A stretch of 64,000 bases of DNA, taken from NCBI RefSeq assembly GCF_033958435.1, contig NC_134138.1, positions 205,849,298-205,913,297 of the forward strand, read 5' to 3'. This document shows, piece by piece, positions 22,938 to 33,797 of the stretch. Source of the stretch: Carettochelys insculpta (lineage: Eukaryota > Chordata > Testudines > Carettochelyidae). The stretch's first letter is position 1. Every line of letters starts with the position of its first letter. Under the pieces are notes generated by a model. That model searched no databases. It had not been told where the DNA came from and saw only the letters and a program-made list of their open reading frames with translations. The translations under genes and the position numbers were made by a program.

Positions 22938-25304
22938 TCAGATTAAGTATATTTGAGGCCCAGAGTCTCAAAGATCCATTGAAATCAATGGAAGATAGGC
23001 ACCTAAAGACCTGGACCTCAGATAGCTAAGTTAAATTTTAAAATGGCCCCAAGGCAGCAGTCAAGGAGAGACTGGAGGAAGGGCTGGGGAACGGGGGGAA
23101 GGGGAGGAGAAGAGAAAACAAGAAAGGGATGCATCAAAACTAAGTCTGATTAATAAAATGGATACAAATAAAGTAACACAACTAGGGTTTATACAAATAT
23201 TTTAAAATAGTAATAAAAAATATCCTACCTCTCGACCTATTCCACTTTAAATCTTCCCAGTAAGACAACATATTAAAATTACTTAATGAAGAAACATTTT
23301 TAAAAGATCCCTAGAGCTTTGTATGCAAATTTAAATGAGTTTCATTGTAAATCTCTCAGTCTACTTCAAAAGTGTTATCTGCTCACAGGCAGCTCTCAGA
23401 GGCCAAGGTAGCAACCTTGATCTGGCAAAATAATGGCCTATAGACAATGCATTATGTGTGTCTACAGTAACTCAGTGTGAGTACATTAACAATAGCTCTT
23501 ATATATGGACCAGATAGTGTTGGAAGAAAATCAAATTACACTATTGTTTATACTAATGAGACTTTTAAGAAATAGTCTGAAATCTAGGGCATTCGGAGGT
23601 CAAGAAAAGAAGAGAAATGAAATTATACAGTCAATTGCACTGAAATTTTCTTTTTTGGTAACAGTGCTGTAATTAATTCATGCTGTCTAATGCCAGGGCA
23701 CTATGAAAAGGCACAGGTCATATTCATGACTATGAGAGATTGGGGATCTTGAGGATATTAGGATGATGAGCTCACCCCCCAAAAAAGAAAAAAAAAGCAA
23801 AACTCCATAGCATTATGTCTTACAAACAATGTAATGGGAAAAAATAGGACAGGAAGAAATAAATTAATACAAATAGAACTGTATACTGAAGCGTAGGATG
23901 AGCCAGTGAGGAGTTGATAGCAATCATCACTGAAGCAAGGGGTAAGATTATTTGTGTTGAACGTGTACAGAGAAAAATTTTCAAAGCCAAGTATCACAGA
24001 TGTGCCTGCAGAAATGTGCCTGCCTTCTGTAATGTGAAATTCACTTCAGCACAGGCCTCTGCAACACCTGCGTCACATGTAAGTCCTCAAGATGGGACTT
24101 AATGCAGAGGCTTTGTTATGGACCAATGCACGTAACATTCCACGTTTTCATATGCAAGGGGATGGAGGACAGCTTCCACGTGTACAAAATGAGGGGTTTT
24201 CCCACACAGGCTGTATGCACAAATATTGCAGCTGCTTTTAAGGAAGGCAGCTGACATTTTGTCCCAGATTATCACAGCTGAACTGCAATGCAGCAACACA
24301 TCCACTTTTATCAGAATTATAGAGGCACAACTATACTTATTACAGTTATATTTGAATTGTTGCTTTCATTATAAACCAATGAATTCAAGGTTGCAACAGC
24401 CAAGCAGAGTTACTTCAGGCTACTGTTTGGCACACTCCTTCGCTGGCTCAGGAGTAATGGGTCATTTTGACAATTTAAAATTCAGTGTCCCAAACTGAAG
24501 GTAGAAACTTTGGTGCTGAGCTAAGTTTCACTGAAAAAACTGGGGCACCAACTTTATGAGCTTACAAGGTTAGGCAGTAGCCAAGAAGGAGCTTTGTAGG
24601 TCCCACTGTGGCTGTTGTAAACATGATTCCACTGAAAACCCAGATAGGGGAGTTGCATGGTCTTTAGGTTTGTCTTCCTATGTGTGTTTTTTGGGAAAAA
24701 CATGTTCACTATAATCCCTGGCGGAACAACTTCTACAAATATTAGTTGTGACACCAATTTTTCTGCACAAAGGGCTTTGCATATAGTTAGTTCCAATTAG
24801 GATGTGATTTTCTGTGCAAGATTAGGCAGGGAAATAATGGAAGATACAGGAAGCAATTTACTGAGCAGATGAAATGAAGCTTTATTGAGATCAAGAATGG
24901 TGGAATACTGATTATATGAAACAAGGTTCCTACTTATTTATGCTGTTGAGAATCCTTCTGAGTCAGCTTTCTGCTCTGCTTCTCAAGAACTCAGCCTGAC
25001 TTCAGATTTTGTCACCCAGGTATCTTTCTTTCTTACAGAGGGGCAGGATACATTACAAATCCAAAGGTACACAGAAAACTCTCTTTCTTTACCTCATGCA
25101 TTTACACAGACATGAAACATTGATCCCACACTTTGGGACTGGCTTGATTGGAACCAATCCCAATACACCATCCATTGGCCATGCACAATGTACTGCTTAC
25201 CTCATCTTTTATGTCTAGTGTATATGGTTTTGGGTTTTCCCCTTACAGTATTTAGTACAGATATTCTGTTTCTTTCTTACCTACCTTTAGTTAGCAAAGA
25301 TACT
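22938..25304. other. Non-coding stretch with traces of old repeats
   Basis: No gene seen. GAGGCCCAGAGTCTCAAAG...AAATCAATGGAAGATAGGCACC at 22955-23010 is an old amniote-type dispersed repeat. The remainder is AT-rich and unassigned. Confidence 0.45.
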
Positions 25305-25716
25305 GGGTGCGTCTGCACTTGCATTCCTCTTTCAAAAGAGGTATGCAAATGAGGGAAATTGAAAATGCAAATGAGGTGACATTTGCATATTTGACACCTC
25401 ATTTGCATATTCTTATTTCAAAAGATCTTCTTTCGAAAGAAGAAAACCATTGTAGATGCTGCTCTTTTGAAAGTAAACCTCATCTTCAAAAGAATCCTTC
25501 TTCCCATTAAATAAAGGGAAGAAAAATTCTTTCGAAGATGGGTTTACTTTCAAAACAGCAGTGCCTACACTGGTTTTCTTCTTTCGAAAGAAGCTCTTTT
25601 GAAATAAGAATATGCAAATGAGGTGTCAAATAGGCAAATGTGCACCTCATTTGCATGTTAAATTCCCCTCATTTGCATGCCTCTTTTGAAAGAGGAATGC
25701 AAGTGTAGATGCAGCC
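25305..25716. mobile_element. Complete palindromic Harbinger-like MITE
   Basis: TIRs are GGGTGCGTCTGCACTTGCATTCC and GGAATGCAAGTGTAGATGCAGCC, with ACT duplicated on both sides (25302-25304 and 25717-25719). The whole element folds into one hairpin about 200 bp long per arm, with a loop near ATTAAATAAA at 25506. Arms carry ATGCAAATGAGG and TTCGAAAGAAG motifs. It is the reference for the half copies at 22556, 39545 and 58198. Confidence 0.88.
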
Positions 25717-25719
25717 ACT

Positions 25720-27832
25720 CTGTTTCCAGCCCATTGATCCACTTACCTCCCTACACCTATCTCTCAAAAATGAGGCCTCACCATTGTCTGATTATTCATA
25801 TTAAAGCAGGCCTGCAGTCTCGTCAGATCCACTAATGGGGCTCTTCACTGCAAAACAGACAGCTGGAAGCTGTGCATTATTATTAATATACTAAACCAAA
25901 ACAGAATTTTGCAATTTTGCAGTAGTACCTAGAAATTTTAATGGACAAAGTTTAGCCTTTATTATTCAACATCAATTTCAGTGTCCTGACATAGTATCCC
26001 ACGGCTTTCTAAATGTTAATCTAATTAGTCTGAAAGGAGAAACAAATCAAGAATTCTATTTGTCATTAATTAATATTCAGAAATTACCAGTTTGAGAAAA
26101 AATGAAAATCGTGGTTGGAATACTAATTGTCTTCCAATCACAAGAGTGGGCTATTAAAAGCAACCAAGAGTTATAAAATTCAGCATAGCAATTTTCTTGA
26201 CATCACGGCTTTTAGATTAGTCATGAAGACTTAGTAACCAGTAGTCACCAGTGTCAGTAACGCTCTGTGTACTTGTAGCAGTGATGAAACCCACTTAATG
26301 AACGGAGCTGTACATCTGCGTTGGTGTCCAAGAAACACTCAGATGGAATTCAAGGTGTTGCCTTTAATCTGTAGAGCCCTAGCTAGCCTGGCTACCTGAG
26401 AGAGGGCCTCTTTCCCAATGTTACACAGTCACAGCTGAAAGCAGTGCAGCATCCGTTTCTGGGGTAACAGTGTCCAAAGAGCCTCACAAGTCTTTGTCAT
26501 TTCCAGGCTCTATGGTCCTTCCATTGTTCTCTCATGGCTTTCCAATATCCTTTCCCTGTTATGTCAGGGGTGGGGGTTTAATACTATCTCCTGTAGTAGC
26601 AAGTAGGGGAACAAATGATCCCACAACGTCAGGTTCCACACAAGGGACCAATCACCAGGAACAGAGATCTGTTCCAATTCCTTGGTCCTGACTCTCTGGG
26701 CTTCTTCCTACTATGCTTTACTTCAGGTCTTCTCCTCCACAAGCTCTCTAGGTTCATCTTTCTCTCAGTGGCCTCCCCTAGATTCTCCTTAACAAATCCA
26801 AATCAAAGGCATAAATTTGAACCAATGTCCCTTCACCTCCAGTTTGGCCTTTGATACCATTTAGCTGCTTTGCTTCTTAACTGAATACCTCCCAGGACTC
26901 CTTCCTAAAAGTCTTGCCCTTTTATCAAAGTTTACCATTGGATCTTGCTACCTTCGCCAGTCCCAGTGGCTGCTGTGTCTCTCCTGACCTTTTGCCCAAC
27001 ACTCCTACCTAGGAAAGAATTCCAGGGCCAACTCTCCCATGGGATTTTTCCTCCCTCCCCACATCCTTCCCAGAGAGGGACTACTCAGAACAAAGGTTAG
27101 AAATGATTGCAGCAACCCAGAGCTGGAATCAAAGTGTTTCATTCTTGTTATAACAACTTCCCATGGACCCCTGCTGCATTCAGGTTTTACACATAAAACA
27201 ATATCTATTTGGATACTAGAGATCAGTGAGGAAGAGATGTAGAGTCTTTTTTTTTTCTTAAATTCTTAGCTGCTGCTGGAGTTAAATTTTAAAGAAGAAA
27301 TGCACTGACTGTCTGGCATGCTACTTCCTCAGACTTCTGGCAATGTCATTAAGGCTCTCAGAAATAACAAAAATATGTCATAGTTCCAGTGAATAATAAT
27401 GACTAGTGCCTAGTGAAAAACAGAAAGGTGGCCATTTATCGTAAAATTTCCCGTGTAAAATTAGAGATGCAAAAAATCACAGAAATAAAACCAGGCGGAA
27501 TATTTGTGCCTCAGGCTATAATACAGCCACTGCATTTTATATAAATAAAACCTCTTTTACTGAGATTTTCTTATTATCAAATTTGAGAGCGAGCAAGTGA
27601 AAAAATGGCTGGTAGGATTGACAGAACCTACCCTAAAAACTATTTCAATCAAGATCCAACTGCCTTCCAGAAAATCAGTGGGCCATTGAAATAAATATTC
27701 CAGAGTAGTTCCATTTATAGTTAGTTCATCATCCCTGAGAGTACTACAATTCAGTATTGAGGGTTTGTCAGCAGCCCATTCAAATTCTGGATTTGTTTTA
27801 GTATCATTCTCTATTTGCTTATATCACATATG
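25720..27832. other. Non-coding stretch, pyrimidine-rich from 26.3 to 27.2 kb
   Basis: No coding region is supported. From about 26290 to 27240 the plus strand is pyrimidine-rich with CTTCC/CTCC runs, a composition seen in some reptile LTRs, but I found no terminal repeats, primer site or polymerase to back that. Confidence 0.4.
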
Positions 27833-28253
27833 GGCTATGTCTACACTAGCCAAAAACTTCGAAAAGGCCATGCAAATGGCCATTTCAAAGTTTACTAATG
27901 AAGCGCTGAAATACATATTCAGTGCTTCATTAGCATGCGGGCGGCCGCGGCACTTCGAAATTGACGCGGCTCATCCAGACGGGGCTCCTTTTTGAAAGGA
28001 CCCCACCTACTTCAAAGTCCCCTTATTCCTATGAGCAGATGGGAATAAGGGGACTTCGAAGTTGGCAGGGTCCTTTTGAAAAGGAGCCCCATCTGGATGA
28101 GCCGCGCGGCGGCAAGGTGCGTCAATTTCGAAGTGCCACGGCCGCCCACATGCTAATGAAGTGCTGAATATGTATTTCAGCGCTTCATTAGTAAACTTTG
28201 AAATGGCCATTTGCATGGCCATTTCGAAGTTTTTGGCTAGTGTAGACATGGCC
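27833..28253. mobile_element. Complete palindromic Harbinger MITE
   Basis: It starts GGCTATGTCTACACTAGCC and ends GGCTAGTGTAGACATGGCC. The arms are long mirror images (GAAGCGCTGAAATACATATTC against GAATATGTATTTCAGCGCTTC, and CCCCTTATTCC against GGAATAAGGGG) meeting near 28036. GC-rich patches (GCGGCCGCGG) lie within the arms. Confidence 0.88.
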
Positions 28254-28755
28254 ATAGTAACTTATCTGATAGTAACAAACAAGCAAAAAACAAAACAACC
28301 AGAAAAGGATCCCTTTCTCCAGATAGGGCTGTGTGTTTGTAATTTGTTGCAATTGGGATATTTAATTTGTTCCAAAACCTTTTGGGGATGTTGATTAGAT
28401 GAGTTTTAATGGGGAAGAATGTCAATACAACAATGTACCCACAGGTCCAGTGTTCCACTCTCTCTCTTTCTGTCAAGTGAATTTGATTATATGAATATCA
28501 AAGAGAAAGAGGCTGGCAGTTATTGGCATTGAAATAAATGAAAAGGGCATCTCTATTAATTTTAATATCAGCAAGTCCATTCATATTTTCAGTTTAATTC
28601 TTCAGGATTAAAAAACACCAGCGTTCCACTTTGTTAGAACCAGAGGTTATTAGAAACAAACAGAAATGCTGATTTTCACATGTATATCTGTTTGATTTGG
28701 GACAGACAGGACTTTTACTGCTCTAAATGCCTAACTCATTCCTCTGTTGCACTAT

Positions 28756-29130
28756 AGCTATGTCTACACTAGCCCCCTCCTTTTGAAAGGGGCATGATAA
28801 TGAGCGAGTTGGGGATATGCTGATGAGGTGCTTCCATGAATATGCAGCACCTCATTAGCGTAATGGCAGCCATGCGGGATTCAAAAGCTCTGCTCTTGAA
28901 TTGCGTGCCACCTGTGTAGATGGGGGCTTTTCAAAAGGACCTCCCAGACTTTGAAAGCCCCCTCTTACTAAAACCTACTAGGAAGAAGTCCAGGGGTCTT
29001 TTTGAAATTGCGCATGGCCCCTCTTATGCTAATGAGGTGATGCATATTCATGGAAGCGCCTCCTTAGCATCTTCCCCACTCGCTCATTGCCATGCCCCTT
29101 CTGAAAGGAGGGGGTAGTGTAGACACGGCC
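28756..29130. mobile_element. Palindromic Harbinger MITE
   Basis: The left end GCTATGTCTACACTAGCCCC and right end GGGGTAGTGTAGACACGGCC form TIRs. The inner arms mirror each other through GCTGATGAGGTGCTTCCATGAATATGCA. Relative of the element at 17790. Confidence 0.82.
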
Positions 29131-29416
29131 TCCGTGAAGCAGTAGCAGCTTGCTCACCAGACCCATGTATCTGGTCCAAACCTGAGTACCCACGCATTGG
29201 AGCAACAGTATAAAATCATTACATTGGCACACACACCTGCAGCCCATCAGAGAGCAAGAAGTTGCGTGTGGTGCTTTCCACCACTGTTTATAACACCACC
29301 TGAGAAAGGTTGATTTATCCTGTGTAGATTCCTTCTCTGAGATTACATGTAGATCGGACAGTCATGAACACATAAAATAATGTTGTGTCAAGATTCAGCA
29401 GAGGCAAGGACACTTT

Positions 29417-29925
29417 CAATAAGAACATGAGAATACACACAGTAGGTCACACAAATTATCCATGTAGCCCAGAAGTGGGCAATAAATGACCCATGGACCA
29501 AACGTGGTTTGCCGTTCCCAGTCAATATGAGCTGAAGGCAGCAGTGGCACAGCCTGGGATGCTTCCTGCAGTTTCCAGTGGCTGGGAATGGTAAACCATG
29601 GCCAATGGGAGCTGGAAGTGGCTGTACCCGTGCATGCACAGGTAAAGAAAGTGTCCAGCAGCCTGTCAGGGCCTAACTTTGGTGAATCACATCTAGTCTG
29701 CAGGCCACTTATTGTCCATCCTGATCTAGCCCAACACCCTAGCTTTCACTTGTGGCTGGTGCCAGAGGCTTGTGAGTAAGTGAACAGAATAAGATAATTT
29801 ATGAGTGATTGATCCCCTATCATCTATACCCCATTTCTAGCAGTCAGAGCTTTGGGGACACTCAGAGCATGGGCTTGCATCTCTGATCATCTTGGCTAAC
29901 AGGTACAGATGTAATGGACCTGTAT
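29417..29925 (-). mobile_element. CR1 LINE 3' end, split by a hAT MITE
   Basis: Read on minus, 29925-29724 and 29469-29417 form one CR1 3' end of the subfamily ending in TTCTTATT/TTCTTATG. It is the same tail as the long copy ending at 62828 (TGGACC...AGGTCCA, ATGGTCAGGGATG-type region). The hAT MITE at 29470-29723 interrupts it, so the CR1 copy is older. Confidence 0.7.
29470..29723. mobile_element. hAT MITE with 8-bp target duplication
   Basis: The left end CAGAAGTGGGCAATAAATG and right end CCACTTATTGTCCATCCTG are inverted repeats. Target duplications are ATGTAGCC (29462-29469) and ATCTAGCC (29724-29731), 7 of 8 matching. It is 254 bp long and non-coding, and lies inside a CR1 copy. Confidence 0.82.
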
Positions 29926-30018
29926 GTAAGAGAGCAGTGTGATTGCTCATAGCTCCAGTATGAAACAGGAAAAGAATGTGCTAAAGTCTGAGGACCTACT
30001 GGCTAAGCAACAGTTTTG

Positions 30019-30606
30019 CTGATTACAGTAGACAAGAAGCTGGATATAAGTCAATGGCATTGGGCTGCATTAATAGAAGCATTTCCAGCAGATTGAGAGA
30101 AGTGAATATTCTTCTTAATTCAGTGCTGATGAGGTCACATCTGGAGTATTGGGTCATTCTGAGCCCCCTGCTACAGAAAGGATATGTATAGATTGGAGAG
30201 AGTCATTCACAGGACAACAAAAAATAAGTGCTGATTTGGGGCACTTCACTTCTGAGGGGAGGCTGAGGGAACTGGTCTTACTTAGCCTGCAGAAAAGAAG
30301 AATGGTGGAGAATATGATAGCAGCCTTTAACTACCTGAAAAGGGGCTCCAAAGAGGATGGAGCAAGCTTAGTGATGGCACATAACAGAACAAGAAGCAAT
30401 GCCCTCAAGTTGCAATGGAGGATATTGAAGTTGAATATTAGGAAAAACTAGAAGGAAGGTGCTGGAATCTCCACCCTTGGAGGTTTATAAGACCAGTCTT
30501 GACGACACCCTGGCTGGGATGATTTAACTGGGGTTGGTCTTGCTTTGAGCAGGGTATTGGACTAGATGACCTCCTGGACTCTTCCAATCCTAATCTATGA
30601 TTCTAC
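30019..30606 (+). mobile_element. CR1 LINE 3' end
   Basis: Continuous similarity to the 3' end of CR1: GAGGTCACATCTGGAGTATT, GGCACTTCACTTCTGAGGGG, AGATGACCTCCTGGAC, then a terminus ATCTATGATTCTAC. A decayed 100-codon frame at 30149-30451 belongs to the CR1 3' region and is not a gene. Confidence 0.8.
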
Positions 30607-31663
30607 AACCTATCTTCCAGGAACTTTTTGAGTTTTTTTTTTTTTTTAAACCACTTATACCTTTGGCCTTCACAATGTGCACTGGGAATGAGTTCTACAG
30701 GATGATTGGGGGCATTGTTTGAAGGAGTACTTTAAATTTGCTTTAAGCCTGCTGCCTATTAATTTCTTCAGGGGACTGTTGGTTCATGTGTCATATGAAT
30801 GGGTGCATAACATTTTCTTATTCACTTTCACCACACAATTCATTAATATATAGTCCTCTCTTATACTCTCTCAGTGGTCTCTTTCCAAGCAAAGCACTCC
30901 CAGTCTTCTTAATCTCCTCTCATATGGAAGCTGTTCTATTTTCTGACAATTTTTGTTGTCTTTCTCTGTACTTTTCCAAGTCAACTATATCTTTTTTGAA
31001 AAGGGGCAAGCAGAACTTCATACAGTATTCAAGGTTTGGATGCACCATTAATTTATATGTTATGATCTTGTCTTATCATCTGTCCCTTTCCTAATAGTTC
31101 TTAACATTCTGTTAACCTTTTTTTTTTTTTTTGCATGCTGCTGCTGATGTTTTCAGAGAACTACCCATGATGAGCCCAACAACTCTTTCTGGAGTGGTAA
31201 CAGCTAATTTAGACTCCATTGTTTTATGCGTCTAATTGGAATAATGTTTTTCAGTACGTTTCTTTACATTATCAACACTGAATTTCATCTTGCATTGTCT
31301 TGCTCAATCACCAGTTTTAAGAGATTCCTATGTAACTCTTCACAGATTGCTTTGGTCTAAACTATCTCGAGTGATTTTGTATCAGCTGCAAACTTTGCCA
31401 CCTCACTGTTTGCTCATTTTTCGAGATCATTTATGACAACGTTGAACAGCAATGTTCACAGCACTGGTTCTTGGGTGACTCTACTATTTACTCGTCTCCA
31501 CTGTGAAAACTGACAATTTATTCCTACCCATTGTTTCCTATCTTTTAAGTAGTAATTGATCCATGAGAGAGCCTTCCTTTTTATCCCATGACTCCCATAG
31601 TTTGCTTAAAAGCCTTGGGTGAGGGACCTTGTCAAAGGCTTTCTAAAAGTCCACATACACTAT

Positions 31664-32317
31664 GGCTATGTCTACACTTATGAAAAACTTTGAAATGGCT
31701 GTGCTAATGGTCAAATCGAAGAATACTAATGAGGCACTGAAATGAATATTCAGCGCCTCATTAGCATGCCGCCAGACATGGCACTTCACCACCACTTGCT
31801 CGCCGGCGGCTCGTCTATATGGGGGTCCTTTTCAAAAGGACCATGCCAACATCGAAATCCCCTTATTTCTATCAGCTGAATATGGCATGCTAATAAGGCA
31901 CTGAATATGCATTTCAGCACCTCATTAGTATGCTTCGATTTGGCCATTAGCATGGCCATTTTGAAGTTTTTTGTAAATGTAGAAGTAGCCATAGTGTATG
32001 TGGACTTTTAGAAAGCCTTTGACAGGGTCCCTCACCCACGGCTTTTAAGCAAACTGAAGGAGTCATGGGATAAAAAGGATGGCCCTCTCGTGGACCAGCT
32101 GATAGGAATAAGGGGATTTCGATGTTGGCTGGGTCCTTTCAAAAAGGACACACATGTAGACTAGCCACGGGCGAGCAAACTGCAGCACTTTCAAAGTGCC
32201 GCAGCCAGCGGCATGCTAATGAGGTGCTGAATAGTCATTTCAGCGCCTCATTAGTATTCGTTGATTTGGCCCTTAGCATGGCCACTTTGAAGTTTTTTTG
32301 TAAGTGTAGACATGGCC
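31664..32317. mobile_element. Palindromic Harbinger MITE with an insertion at its centre
   Basis: The left end GGCTATGTCTACACTTATG and right end AAGTGTAGACATGGCC are flanked by the duplicated target TAT (31661-31663 and 32318-32320), and CR1 sequence continues on both sides. The left arm runs to CAGCTG at 31873-31878; the right arm resumes with CAGCTGATAGGAATAAGGGG at 32096. Between them sits a foreign 217-bp segment, described separately. Confidence 0.88.
31879..32095. repeat. Inverted templated duplication inside a MITE
   Basis: 31879-31990 is an inverted copy of the left arm of the surrounding MITE, ending in its TIR (GTAGCC). 31991-32095 continues without a break into an inverted copy of the CR1 flank to the left of that MITE (ATAGTGTATGTGGACTTTTA against the flank TAAAAGTCCACATACACTAT). 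The original TIR/CR1 junction is therefore copied too. It replaces nothing and sits at the hairpin apex, with CAGCTG at both borders. Confidence 0.85.
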
Positions 32318-32466
32318 TATATGTACACTAGATCACCCTATTTACAAGTTTGTTGACCCCCTCGAGAATTCTAGTAGATTGGTAAAGCACTATTTAGCCT
32401 TCCAAAAGCCATGTCAACCCCTCTGCAACGTATCATGTCTAATAATTCTGTTCTTTACTATAGTTT

Positions 32467-32525
32467 CAAGGTGCTGCAGGACTGCTTGTTATTTGTGAAG
32501 CTACAGACTAACAATACTGCCCTCT
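32467..32525 (+). mobile_element. Small Penelope-like 3'-end fragment
   Basis: The segment CAAGGTGCTGCAGGACTGCTTG...GACTAACAATACTGCCCTCTGAG equals the last about 60 bp of the Penelope-like copy ending at 43287. It is flanked by ACTATAGTTT on both sides, a target duplication, and the CR1 sequence is continuous around it. Confidence 0.75.
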
Positions 32526-33084
32526 GAGACTATAGTTTTAGCCAGGTTGCCTGAGACTGTAATTGCCAGGATCTCCTCCAGAGTCTCTTTTTAAAAATCA
32601 GCGCTACATTTGCTATCCCCTAATTAAACCCAGAAAAAGCACCTTGGGCCTAACAGTCAACCTGTCCATCATGGTTATCCACAAGGAATCACAGAATGAC
32701 ACTTTCAGGATAGAGAACAATGATCTTTTGGATTAATTCACTAGGCACAGGACACCAACCCTTCCACGTCAGTTGTATTAATATATTTGTCAATAGAGGA
32801 TTGCCCTTACACTAAGGTGACCATCCCATCTCTAGGGACAGCCAGGAGTATGACACACAATGACTAAACCTATGTGGATTGTCTAGTTTTATGAGTCTCT
32901 GTCCATTTTCCCCATAGAACATCCCGTCCAGTCAGAGCCAGAAGTCTGACTAGCACTGATCTCCTGAACGTTGTTGAGACATTGCCAAGATAGCTTCAGA
33001 TAAATATTTCAAACATCCTGCAGTATCCCTCCAACCAACATCAATGAGTGTTGGCTTGGCTCCTGTCTCCCCAAATGGCTTCAC

Positions 33085-33215
33085 ACACAGAATCACAGAA
33101 TCAGACAGAATCACAGAATCAGAGGACTGGAAGGGACCTCAGGATGTCATCTAATTCAGCCCCCTGCTTCAAGCAGGATCAACCCCCACTAAGTCATCCC
33201 AGCCAGGACCTTTTA
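33085..33215 (-). mobile_element. CR1 LINE 3' tip
   Basis: On the minus strand this reads the last about 130 bp of CR1: a tail with GATTCTGTGATTCTGT repeats at 33085-33120 and the body CCTGCTTGAAGCAGGGGGC. Strongly 5'-truncated. Confidence 0.85.
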
Positions 33216-33224
33216 GGGCAGCAT

Positions 33225-33352
33225 GTTATTCTTATTTGTATTACTGTAGCACCTAGGAGCCACCATCATGGACCTGGGACCCACTGTTCTAAAGGCTGTA
33301 CAACTATAAAACAAAAAGACAGACCCAGCCTCAGAGCTCTTAGAAACTATAC
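33225..33352 (-). repeat. Old amniote dispersed repeat
   Basis: TTATTTGTATTACTGTAGCACCTAGGAGCC...GGCTGTACAACTATAAAACAAAAAGACAG is a conserved-looking old dispersed repeat of sauropsid genomes. Its class is uncertain, possibly an ancient LINE 3' end. Confidence 0.5.
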
Positions 33353-33645
33353 AGTAGCCCAGCACTGCTGCATTTACTCCATGAAGCATATTCTTTAGTG
33401 TGCTGTGACCTATACAATGAGTTGATGGAAGGGCTGGGAACAGAAACAAGGTGTCCTAATGTCCAAATTCCCTCCTCTAACTATTTGACATGTTGGGTCA
33501 GAATGTAAACTAGTGTAAATCACCATCGCACCAATGACTTCAACTGGTTTACATTAGCTGTGGAGCAACATGTCCAGCAAATAAACCAACTGCATGCTTT
33601 ATGTTGCTTTTAATTACAGCTGTAATGTGCTCTGCAGCAGTCTAA

Positions 33646-33797
33646 GGGTGGGTCTGCACAGCAAAGTTATTACAAAGCAAAGCAATGACAGCCGTTATTT
33701 TGAAATAGCTATCCCAGCATCTACACAACACTACGTGATATTTCAAAATGCATTTTGTGTGCAGCTGAGTTATTTCGAAATAATTGTAGACATATCC
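33646..33797. mobile_element. Harbinger MITE, TTATTTTGAAATA family
   Basis: The left end GGGTGGGTCTGCACAGCAAAG and right end GTAGACATATCC are TIRs. The flanks TAA and TAG resemble a 3-bp duplication. The interior has TATTTTGAAATAGC and ATTTCAAAATGC inverted motifs. Confidence 0.72.

Larger units (their letters stand above)
30630..32660 (-). mobile_element. CR1 LINE ORF2 and 3' region, with nested insertions
   Basis: The minus strand carries a long stretch of a CR1 reverse-transcriptase region and its 3' part, with no open frame. Recognisable pieces include TTGACAAGGTCCCTCACCC (the FDKVPH core region) and CAAAGTTTGCAGCTGATAC. It is interrupted by the MITE at 31664-32317 (target TAT) and by a small Penelope fragment at 32467-32525, after which the CR1 sequence resumes at once. 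It lies tail to tail with the CR1 end at 30019-30606. Confidence 0.8.
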
